DNA of 54,067 nt from Actinomycetota bacterium. Its GTDB lineage: Bacteria > Actinomycetota > Rubrobacteria > Rubrobacterales > Rubrobacteraceae. The stretch is from contig SIRX01000052.1 of NCBI GenBank assembly GCA_004563715.1, positions 1-54,067 of the forward strand, written 5' to 3'. Position 1 is the stretch's first letter, and every line of letters starts with the position of its first letter. A program made the position numbers and the translations under genes. Of this stretch, positions 34,648-41,855 are shown one piece after another. The notes below the pieces were generated by a model, which worked only from the letters and a program-made list of their open reading frames with translations, had not been told where the DNA came from and made no database searches.

Positions 34648-36131
34648 GGCAGCCTCCCCCGGAGCTCGGCTTCGAGGGCCGCCACGTGCCGCCCCGGCTC
34701 GCGGTAGAGCGGGTAGAGCGGCCCGACGATGCGCTCCGCCACCTCGTAATCGAACCAGGCGGGGCTGCCGATCCGCACCTCCTGGTCTTCGGTGAGCCGG
34801 ACCGGGCGGGCGCCGGGCCGGGAGGCCGGGGGCCTCCCCAGCCCGACGAGCCCCAGGTCGCGCTGCAGCAGGCGGCACGCGTTGCGGGCCCCGATCCGGC
34901 CGTAGCTCAGCGTCTCGACCTCCAGGCCGGGTACGAGCGCCTTGACCGCCCGCACCTCCCCGACGCGTTCCCCGGACGGGTCCCGTGGCGAGACGTCCAC
35001 GTGGAGGACCTCGAAGCCCTCTCCTGAGAGCCGCCGGGTCAACTCCTCCAGCAGCGCCACGGGCTCTTCGAGCCCGTCCGCGGCCGGGAGGGCGCCGAAC
35101 GGGACCCGCTCGCGCTCGGAGAAGGTTACGGAGAGCATGTCTCGCAACTCTCCGGCGGAGAGGGCGAGCCAGCCCAGCATGGCCTCCAGCGAGCGGTCCT
35201 CCTCGCTACCCAGAGGCCGCCCCCGGAAGCGCTCCACGTAGCCGGGCGCAGCCAGCTCTTCTATCGGGGCGAGCGGCCCGTGGTTAAAGGGTTTGCGCGC
35301 CCGGGCGGCGCAGAACTCCAGGAGGGCTTTCCCGAGAGCCCGCTCCCGGTCCGGGTGGCACGCCTCGCCGCAGGCCGAGACCGCTAGCGGGTGACGCGTC
35401 TTCTCCGGGTCGCGGTTCTCGCCCACCACGTACAGGTTCGCGGCCCCGAAGTCCGTGGCGGCGAGCTTGGCTCTTACCTCCACCCCCGCGGCGTCGAGCC
35501 TCTCCAGGAGCGCCCGGGTCTCCGCGTCCGCGACCCCGGCGAGGTCCACGACGACGCCGCGGTCCAGGGCCCGGAACGCGACGCCGTTGCCGTCCCGCTG
35601 CATCAGCTCCAGGACGGCGTGGGCGAGCGCCCGCTCCAGGCTCTCCCCGGCCCCGAGGCCGTTGGTGATCGGGGTGAAGAGCCTGCCCTCTTGTCCGCCG
35701 AGGTCCGCGCTGCGGGTGGCCACGAACTCCACCGGCACGAGCACCGGGGCGCCGTCCGGGTGGCGGCGGGCCTCGACCCACTCAAGATCCGTCTCCGGCG
35801 AATACGGGCTGCCGGCGGGCAGGCACCCGGCGACGGGGTCCATGACGGAGGACTCGCCGTACTGGCCCACAAGCTCTTTGTGGGAGGCGCGGGTGCGCGG
35901 GAGACGCCGCAGGGCCTGCCAGGCCCCGGCGGACTCCACGCACTCGCCGAGGGCGCTGGTGCGGGCCGCCTCCTCCGTGGGGCCGTAGCCGACGCCGTTG
36001 CAAAACGGGCCGCCCTCCGGCCAGAGCGCGGCGGCCCACACCGGGACGCCGAGGTGGTCGAGCGGAGAAATGCCGAACTCCATAACCTCCCCCGGCGGGA
36101 GCGACGCCCGGTACGCCTCGGCGGCGCTCAC
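34644..36131 (-). CDS. YcaO family ATP-dependent protein
   Basis: A 495-residue protein. Two YcaO signatures are seen: ARTSALGECVESAGAWQAL in the N-terminal half, and TNGLGAGESLERALAHAVLE with LMQRDGNGVAFRAL near the centre. Glu residues in these segments bind Mg-ATP. Other blocks are HPLAVSACGEACHPDRERAL and the C-terminal LRRRLP-like end without the PxPxP of azoline cyclodehydratases. Known YcaO enzymes activate backbone amides to form azolines, amidines or thioamides. No TfuA, E1-like partner, dehydrogenase or precursor peptide is seen here, so it may act on a small molecule or a precursor coded elsewhere. GTG 36131 overlaps the preceding stop by 4 nt; the longer frame to 36215 has no support. 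Confidence 0.88.
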   Translation of the reverse strand: MSAAEAYRASLPPGEVMEFGISPLDHLGVPVWAAALWPEGGPFCNGVGYGPTEEAARTSALGECVESAGAWQALRRLPRTRASHKELVGQYGESSVMDPVAGCLPAGSPYSPETDLEWVEARRHPDGAPVLVPVEFVATRSADLGGQEGRLFTPITNGLGAGESLERALAHAVLELMQRDGNGVAFRALDRGVVVDLAGVADAETRALLERLDAAGVEVRAKLAATDFGAANLYVVGENRDPEKTRHPLAVSACGEACHPDRERALGKALLEFCAARARKPFNHGPLAPIEELAAPGYVERFRGRPLGSEEDRSLEAMLGWLALSAGELRDMLSVTFSERERVPFGALPAADGLEEPVALLEELTRRLSGEGFEVLHVDVSPRDPSGERVGEVRAVKALVPGLEVETLSYGRIGARNACRLLQRDLGLVGLGRPPASRPGARPVRLTEDQEVRIGSPAWFDYEVAERIVGPLYPLYREPGRHVAALEAELRGRLP

Positions 36132-37003
36132 AGCGGCATCGCCTCCACGAACGGCCGGCCCGAGAGCTGGGCGTCCAGCAGCCGCAGGATCTCCGCGCGC
36201 CCGACGTTGCGGCACTGCTCGAAGGGCGTGAAGGTCTGGTCGAAGTCCAGGGCGGCGAAGACCTCCCGGTAGCGGCGCACCTCGCCGGGGGAGAGCGGGA
36301 TCCGGCGTACAAAAGCCTTGTGGGTCGAGATGCCGTCGGCGGTCCGCTCGTCGGCCAGCTCCAGCTTCACGGCGTCCCCGGAAAAGAGGATGCCCCGCTC
36401 CCGATGGTACAGGACGGCGTGCCCGGCAAAGTGGCCGCCGGTCCGGATCAGGGCCAGGCCACCACCCAGCTCAGCTTCCGCGTCGAAGGTCCACGTCACC
36501 CCGAAGGCCTTGGCCCAGAACAGGTCGTCCCGGTGCAGCAACACCTCGGGATCAAAGCGCTCCACCAGTTGCCAGAGCGCCCCGTAGGTGTGCGGATGCG
36601 AGGCCGAGAGGTAGGCTACGCCGCCGAGCGACTCGATGTGGTCGAGGGCGTCCCCGTCGTAGAACGGCGCGCACTCGAAGGCGACGTTACCCTCCGGCCG
36701 CACGATGAGGTACCCGGAGGACGAGATGCCCAGGGGCGGCTCCGTGGTGTAGCGCCAGATCCCCGGCTCGATCTCCTTCCAGCGGCATCGCCGCTCCACT
36801 TTCTTCGGGGAGAGGAACTCCCAGCCGCCGGCGGGCAATACGTGCCGCGGGTCGAGGCAGACCGGGCACGAGGGTGGCGTCTCGAAGTACCGCTGCCAGA
36901 AGCCGCAGTTCGTGCAGACGCAGGCCGGCAGGGCCGCTTCCCGCGGCCACTCCTCCGGGATGCGCGAGCCGTGCGGCGTGCCGCGCCGCATTCCAGGGTT
37001 CAT
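36128..37003 (-). CDS. zinc-ribbon metallo-beta-lactamase fold protein
   Basis: A 291-residue protein. The N-terminal 35-60 residues form a rubredoxin-like zinc ribbon (CVCTNCGFW, then CPVCLDPRHVL). The MBL fold follows: PLGISSSGYLIV strand, YLSASHPHTYGALWQL in the place of HxHxDH, TGGHFAGHAVLYHRERGILF with the third His, and FSGDAVKL with the bridging Asp. The Asp-His pair of the first motif is replaced (HPHTYG), a pattern I recall as normal in this fungal-like subfamily, so a single-metal hydrolase is likely. Substrate unknown. It sits between a Gfo/Idh/MocA dehydrogenase and YcaO, overlapping each by 4 nt. Confidence 0.78.
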   Translation of the reverse strand: MNPGMRRGTPHGSRIPEEWPREAALPACVCTNCGFWQRYFETPPSCPVCLDPRHVLPAGGWEFLSPKKVERRCRWKEIEPGIWRYTTEPPLGISSSGYLIVRPEGNVAFECAPFYDGDALDHIESLGGVAYLSASHPHTYGALWQLVERFDPEVLLHRDDLFWAKAFGVTWTFDAEAELGGGLALIRTGGHFAGHAVLYHRERGILFSGDAVKLELADERTADGISTHKAFVRRIPLSPGEVRRYREVFAALDFDQTFTPFEQCRNVGRAEILRLLDAQLSGRPFVEAMPL

Positions 37004-38043
37004 GTGACGCTCCTCTCCAGAAAGTCGTGGGCGTCTTTCATGGCCGTCGCGAGGAGGCCCATGGTGTGCAAGTCTCTCTCCGCCGGGAAAGGAAAGGCTT
37101 CGGGGTCCCCGCGCAGGGCGGCGCTGAAGGCCTCGACCTGGGCCAGAAAGGGCGGGCGATCTTCCTCCGGCGGGATATCGACCCGCTCCCGGTGGCCGTC
37201 CGCGGCCCGGATCACGTCCAGCCTCCCGCCTGCGGTCTGGCCCAGCGTGTCGGACGCCAACGCCAGCGCCTCCGTTCCGGAGACCTCCAGCGTCCGGCGC
37301 GGGTAGTGCTCGGGTGTGTTGTACGAGACGTGCTGCGAGACGAGCACGCCCCCTTCGGTCAGCCCGACGAGCGCGGCCCCGTCCTCCACCGGGTAGTCGA
37401 AGACGCGCCGCTGCGCGAGGCAGCGGACCATCCGGAGCTCCTCCCCCAGCAGGTACTGAACCAGGTCCAGGCCGTGCGGCGCGAGGTCCATGAACGCCCC
37501 GCCCCCGGCCCGTTGGGGGTCGGCGCGCCAGTTGTCCTCCGCCCAACCCGGCGGAAGCCAGCAGGCGTAGTGGACCCGCGCCGAGCAGACGACGCCGAGC
37601 GCGCCCGACGAGATCAGGGCCCGGAGCCGCTGGTGGGCGGCGTGGAAGCGCTGGTCGAAGGCCGTCCCGTAGGTTACGCCCGCCGAGCGGCAGGCATCCA
37701 CCATCTCCTCCGCGTCGGCGAGCGTCGCGGCCATCGGCTTCTCGCACATGACGTGCTTTCCGGCCCGCGCCGCCGCCTCGACGACCGCCGCGTGCCGGTG
37801 GTTAGGGGTCGCGACGTAGACGGCGTCGAGCCCCGGCGTTTCGAGAAAGGGGCCCGGCTCCGCGTGCGCGGCGGCTTCGGGAAAGCCGCTGGAAGCCGCC
37901 CGGAGCGCCGCCGGGTCCGGATCCAGCAGGGCGGCGACGGAGCAGTTCCCGGCCGCGGCGAGGGCGGGCAGGACGAAGTCGCGGGCAACCCACCCGCAGC
38001 CGGCCACGCCCCACCGCACGGCGCCGGGAGCCGCCACTACCAC
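37000..38043 (-). CDS. Gfo/Idh/MocA family oxidoreductase
   Basis: A 347-residue NAD(P)-dependent dehydrogenase. The Rossmann motif is VRWGVAGCGWVARDFVLPAL; AVYVATPNHRHAAVVEAAAR and the catalytic Lys in HVMCEKPMAATLADAEEMVD are textbook. GGGAFMDLAPHGLDLVQYLLG includes the catalytic-type Asp and His. The family oxidises hydroxyls of myo-inositol, glucose and other sugars or cyclitols. Next to an inositol-phosphate synthase-like enzyme, an inositol-type substrate is likely. GTG 38043 (overlap of 7 nt with the methyltransferase) or GTG 38037 may be the start; longer readings run into the methyltransferase gene. Confidence 0.9.
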   Translation of the reverse strand: MVVAAPGAVRWGVAGCGWVARDFVLPALAAAGNCSVAALLDPDPAALRAASSGFPEAAAHAEPGPFLETPGLDAVYVATPNHRHAAVVEAAARAGKHVMCEKPMAATLADAEEMVDACRSAGVTYGTAFDQRFHAAHQRLRALISSGALGVVCSARVHYACWLPPGWAEDNWRADPQRAGGGAFMDLAPHGLDLVQYLLGEELRMVRCLAQRRVFDYPVEDGAALVGLTEGGVLVSQHVSYNTPEHYPRRTLEVSGTEALALASDTLGQTAGGRLDVIRAADGHRERVDIPPEEDRPPFLAQVEAFSAALRGDPEAFPFPAERDLHTMGLLATAMKDAHDFLERSVT

Positions 38044-39260
38044 CGCTCCGGCAGGTCGAGGAGCAGCCGCCGGCGCGCCAGCCGGTCCACCTCCGCGTCG
38101 GACCCGGCCGCCCCCTCGGCGGCCCGCCGGAGGGTCTCGCGCGGGACCCGGAGCTCTTCGGGCAGGTAGCCGGAGGCGGGCGCGTACTCGGCCTCGTAGC
38201 GGCCCGAGGGCCACCGGCGACGCAGGACCGCCGGGTCGCCGTGCCCGTCCTCGTACAGCGGGTTCGGGCGCAGCGGTGTCCCCGGCGGCGGCAGGGCGAG
38301 GTCCGGGACCGCGTTGCCCGGTTCGCCGGTCCCGCCGGTTACGAGGCAGACCGCAGCGCTCTGCGAAAGCTCGGCGAGGTCCCGGGCCCTCGGGTCGGCC
38401 CCTTCGAGGAGATCCCTGGTAAGCTCCGCGTCGTCGTAGAGCAAGGGCTCCGCAAAGAGTCCGGCGTAGCCCGCGGCGGTTAGCGGCGACCCGGAAGAGA
38501 AGTTCCGCGCGGCGGCGTTGTGGACGTGGCCGACGAGCACGGTTCCCTCCGCCCCCGCTACCCGCATCAGCTCCGAGGCCGCGTGGGCCTTGTTCTCCAG
38601 GAAGTAGAAGGCGTCGTGGCAGAGGACAAGGTCCGCGGAGCCTTCCGCCAGCGGAAACGGGGCGGCGGCGTCGAAGCAGACCAGCCGGGTCGTAGGCGCG
38701 ACGTAGCGGCGGGCGAGCCACAGCTTGGCGAAGACCACGTCGCCAGCGGCGGTCTCCACGCCCTGCCGCGCCAGTTCCCGGCTGTAGTGCCCGACGCCGC
38801 AGGCCAGCTCGAAGGAGGCGCGGGGTCTTCGCCAGTGGGCCTGGAGTAGGGCCAGGCCCGCCAGGTAGGTAGGGTCGGAGAGCCGGTAGGCGAAGTAGTC
38901 CGCCACCGGGCCGAAGCCGAGCAGGCCCATCGCTTCCCGGAACGTGGGCTCGCCGTCGAGAAGCTGCTCGATACCCTCCCGGTCCGGCGGGGGACCTGGG
39001 GCCCAGTCGTCCTGGTCGCGCAGAAGTTCCACGAGCGCCGCCCGCTCGTCGCCCCGGTCGAGCGCCCCGAGCGCCACGTCCCGCAGCTCCTCGCGGCCCG
39101 CTCGCAGAAACGGAATGCCCTCGACGAGGGGCCACCGGGTCTCACCGTCGGTGAGCGCGTGCGGCCCGGCGGCCCGGAGCGCTAGGCCTGTCTCGGGGCT
39201 GCGGAGGGTGCCGTCCGGCCAGCGGACGGCGCTGTTCGCGATCTTGGGCTGCTCCGTCAA
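38037..39260 (-). CDS. SAM-dependent methyltransferase with Trm112-like N-terminus
   Basis: A 407-residue protein. Residues about 10-60 (LRSPETGLALRAAGPHALTD) resemble the Trm112/YcaR-type segment that precedes some class I methyltransferases. The Rossmann methyltransferase follows at about 130-260: FELACGVGHYSRELA (motif I), CFDAAAPFPLAEGSADLVLC (motifs II-IV) and FYFLENKAHAASELMRVAG. The C-terminal 150 residues are a helical extension of unknown role. The start is TTG 39260, overlapping the preceding stop (TTGA). The methyl acceptor could be a sugar or cyclitol hydroxyl or a carboxylate. Confidence 0.8.
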   Translation of the reverse strand: MTEQPKIANSAVRWPDGTLRSPETGLALRAAGPHALTDGETRWPLVEGIPFLRAGREELRDVALGALDRGDERAALVELLRDQDDWAPGPPPDREGIEQLLDGEPTFREAMGLLGFGPVADYFAYRLSDPTYLAGLALLQAHWRRPRASFELACGVGHYSRELARQGVETAAGDVVFAKLWLARRYVAPTTRLVCFDAAAPFPLAEGSADLVLCHDAFYFLENKAHAASELMRVAGAEGTVLVGHVHNAAARNFSSGSPLTAAGYAGLFAEPLLYDDAELTRDLLEGADPRARDLAELSQSAAVCLVTGGTGEPGNAVPDLALPPPGTPLRPNPLYEDGHGDPAVLRRRWPSGRYEAEYAPASGYLPEELRVPRETLRRAAEGAAGSDAEVDRLARRRLLLDLPERW

Positions 39261-40183
39261 CGCAGCCCCGCTTCCCGCAGCGCCTCTTCGTGGAAGCCCT
39301 TCAGGGGACCTTCGTGTACGAGCTCCAGCTCGTCGAGCGCCTGGTCCAGCGTAAAGGCCGCCGCGCGGGCGTGGTGGGCCATCTGGAGCACCCGGTCCAC
39401 GACGTCGGCGGCGTTGAAAGCCCGGGCCTCGGGGCTCCCCGCGTGGCCGGCGAGCCCGAGAGCCTGGCGGACGCGCCCGGCGAGGTTACCGGGCAGCTGC
39501 CGCAGGGCCTCGTCCGTAAAGCGTTTCACAAGCGGCTCCAGCTGCTCCGCGAGGAGCTCTTCCCCGGCGAAGCCGGAATCGGGCAGGAACGCGTTGTGCG
39601 CGTGGTGGGCCAGCCCGGCGAGAAACGGCTCTACCGGGTCGGCCCCGTAGCGGGCCGAGATCAGGAACCCGTAGACCGCCACGAGCGCGCAGTGGTCGGC
39701 GTGGTTCTCCGGGGGTTCCAGCACCAGCCGCGCCACCCCCGGGCGGGTGGCCCCGGCCCGCGGTTGCCGGGCGAGCGCCCCCACGAAAGGCGGCGCGTCT
39801 TCCCCCTCGGCAACGGGTGCGTCGGCCAGCGCGCGGCGCAACCCCTCCATCAGTTCCCCGCAGAGGCCGTGCGCCGCGGCGTCGAAGCCGCGCGTCAGCA
39901 CCCCGGTGGTTGCCGGGGCGCCCAGGCCGCCCCGCTCCAACACCCGGCGGTCTATGCCGCCGAGCCGGACGGCTGACACGGCGAGGGCGGTCTCGCGGCG
40001 GGCGACGGCCGCCGGGTCCTCACCGGCCACCAAGCGTGCCCATGAGCGCCGGAAAAGCCTCTCGGCCAGGGAGCCCCCGGCGTCGGCCGTCCGGGTGCGC
40101 TTGAGGTCGCCCAGCTCCGCCAGCAGGGGGCGCAGCGGGGCGAGCGTCCCCGCGGTGTTGGCGGAACCGGCGGTGGTCCCCAC
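39257..40183 (-). CDS. HD-domain-like protein
   Basis: A 308-residue helical protein without membrane segments. The segment ENHADHCALVAVYGFLISARYG, then FLAGLAHHAHNAFLPDSGF, looks like the HxxHD arrangement of HD phosphohydrolases, with HH in place of HD, and FNAADVVDRVLQMAHH carries the later Asp and His. A phosphatase or hydrolase acting on a cyclitol phosphate would suit its place directly after the inositol-phosphate synthase-like gene. It could equally be a non-enzymatic EboA-like protein; similarity is too weak to decide. The GTG overlaps the preceding stop by 1 nt. Confidence 0.55.
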   Translation of the reverse strand: MGTTAGSANTAGTLAPLRPLLAELGDLKRTRTADAGGSLAERLFRRSWARLVAGEDPAAVARRETALAVSAVRLGGIDRRVLERGGLGAPATTGVLTRGFDAAAHGLCGELMEGLRRALADAPVAEGEDAPPFVGALARQPRAGATRPGVARLVLEPPENHADHCALVAVYGFLISARYGADPVEPFLAGLAHHAHNAFLPDSGFAGEELLAEQLEPLVKRFTDEALRQLPGNLAGRVRQALGLAGHAGSPEARAFNAADVVDRVLQMAHHARAAAFTLDQALDELELVHEGPLKGFHEEALREAGLR

Positions 40184-41400
40184 TACCGGGCCGCCCCGTT
40201 CCCGTTGGAGCCGTTGGCGAGCCAGGTTTGTAGCGCCTCCTCCTGGGCGTGGAAGGCGTGCCGGGGTCGTGAGCCGGCTTTCTCCGTCATCGGGGCCTTG
40301 AAGAACAGGCCGAGCTGCTCCTGGACGCCCGACTCGCCGCGCATCAGGGCCAGGTCCGCGAGCCGGGCGAGCTCGACGACGAGCGGGGCGGCCAGCACCG
40401 AGTCCCCGCAGAGAAAGTTGACCTTCAACTGCATCCGGTGCCCGAGAAAGCCGACGAGGTCCACGTTGTCCCAGGCCTCCTTATCGTCGCCCCGGGGCCG
40501 GTAGTAGTTGATGGCCACCACGTGGTCCGGAACCTCGTAGCCCAGCATCTCGTCGAGCACCGAGCCCTTCGTGTCGATCTTGGAGGCCAGCGAGTCCGGG
40601 TCGGAGAGCACGAAGCCGTCGCCGTTACCCAGGAGGTTCGTGGAGAACCAGCCCTCGACCCGCAACGCCCGGGCCCGCAGCGCCGGGGCGAGGACCGTCT
40701 TGATCATGGTCTGCCCCGTCTTGCCGTCCTTGCCGCAGACCGGCACTCCCTCGCGCCCGGCCAGCTCTACGAGGGCGGGGATCTCGGCGGCGACGCTCGG
40801 CGTGAAGTTGACGTAGGGCGCGCCCTCGCGGATGGCGGCGTAAGCGTAGAGCATCGCCGGGCTTATGCCCGGGGCGTCCTCGTCCAGGCCGCGCTCGAAC
40901 GCCTCGGCCGTGGAGAGCACCGGAAGCGTCGGGTCCGCGAGCCGCTCGGTGGAGGCCAGGTTGACCAGCACGGTGCCGTCGAGGTCGTTCTCCTCCTGGA
41001 ACCGCCGCAGGTCTTCCCGGATGGCGTCCGAGCGCGCCCGCAAGCCCTCGACGGCGAGCGCGTTGGAGCCGGCGGCGTTGCGGCAGAAACCGGGGTCCAC
41101 GGCGGCGGACCAGGGCCGAAGCTCGACGAGCGCCGGCTTCGCCCGGCGGACCTGCTCGGGGGAGAGGATGCCGTGGGTAGCGGCGGCGCTCGCCAGGTCG
41201 TCTCCGCAGAGGTCCCAGCCGCCGAACACCAGGTTCTCGTAGGGGACGAGGCCGTCGAAGCCGGCGAGCGGCAGACCGTCCGGGCCGGCCACGCCCTGCC
41301 GGATCAACTCCATCCCCGCAACAGCGGTGGTCGCGACCGCGCCCCCCAGGCCCACGACGGCCACCCCGACCCGGCGGCCCTCTAGCTCAGAACTCTGCAC
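40183..41400 (-). CDS. myo-inositol-1-phosphate synthase family protein
   Basis: A 405-residue NAD-dependent cyclase. Features are the Rossmann motif VGVAVVGLGGAVATTAVAG, NLASTERL, NFTPSVAAEIPALVELAGRE, CGKDGKTGQTMIKTVLAPAL, WFSTNLLGNGDGFVLSDPDS and SKIDTKGSVLDEMLG, all characteristic of inositol-3-phosphate synthases of the bacterial type. The expected reaction is glucose 6-phosphate to inositol phosphate; related enzymes build other carbocycles such as that of aristeromycin. It is the first gene of the nine-gene operon. GTG 41400 has AGGAGG 4 nt upstream, while the frame extends upstream without support. This gene makes a cyclitol the most likely skeleton of the pathway product. Confidence 0.88.
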   Translation of the reverse strand: MQSSELEGRRVGVAVVGLGGAVATTAVAGMELIRQGVAGPDGLPLAGFDGLVPYENLVFGGWDLCGDDLASAAATHGILSPEQVRRAKPALVELRPWSAAVDPGFCRNAAGSNALAVEGLRARSDAIREDLRRFQEENDLDGTVLVNLASTERLADPTLPVLSTAEAFERGLDEDAPGISPAMLYAYAAIREGAPYVNFTPSVAAEIPALVELAGREGVPVCGKDGKTGQTMIKTVLAPALRARALRVEGWFSTNLLGNGDGFVLSDPDSLASKIDTKGSVLDEMLGYEVPDHVVAINYYRPRGDDKEAWDNVDLVGFLGHRMQLKVNFLCGDSVLAAPLVVELARLADLALMRGESGVQEQLGLFFKAPMTEKAGSRPRHAFHAQEEALQTWLANGSNGNGAAR

Positions 41401-41852
41401 GTGCCCTCCTAGCTCCGGCCCCAGAGCCCGATGCCGGGCCTCCCGGGGGTCCCTCCAGTTTGTCGCCCGCGCCGCCGGGAGCGCCGCGGGCCGGCTACGA
41501 GCAGAGACTCTAAGGGGTCGCCCGACGCGAAACTGTGCGCACAAACCCATCTGCAAAAGCTTTCACACCGGTCTTCAGTCTCACGGTCTGGCTTTGAACC
41601 CCGTGATAGCTAACACCTCTGAGAAAGCCCGTGGTGGTACTTTTACGCTGGAGCAAGCACCTGGGCAGAGGAGTTGGAAGTGGCCTACAGCGTAATGGCA
41701 TGGCTGGCGAACCCGGGCCGGCCGCGGAGACACCGTACCATGAGGCTGCTGGTGCTGGGCGAGCCCGAAACTCGCTGCCGGCCTCGACCCGAACCTGGAG
41801 AGGGAGCTGATCCCGGGTTGGCGGACCTCCGGCGGACGGGTATAGAATCCCG
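41401..41852. other. divergent intergenic region, cyclitol operon control
   Basis: No convincing gene in 452 nt. The part at about 41525-41665 is less GC-rich than its surroundings and probably carries the operon promoter on the minus strand; TAGAGT at 41512-41507 is a possible -10. The right end carries the promoter of the oxidoreductase gene. No riboswitch recognised. Confidence 0.4.
41818..41848 (+). promoter_or_regulatory. promoter of oxidoreductase gene, leaderless
   Basis: TTGGCG (41818-41823), 17 nt, TATAGA (41841-41846), overlapping TAGAAT (41843-41848). Transcription would begin near 41853-41855, at GTG 41853 or ATG 41856, without a leader. Confidence 0.55.
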
Positions 41853-41855
41853 GTG

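Noticed and set aside
31811-41400. Naming the nine-gene operon as an ebo cluster or mycothiol cluster
   Set aside because: Only the TIM-barrel protein recalls EboE, and only three families recall msh genes; UbiA-like, dehydroquinate synthase-like, Cys ligase and acetyltransferase genes are missing.
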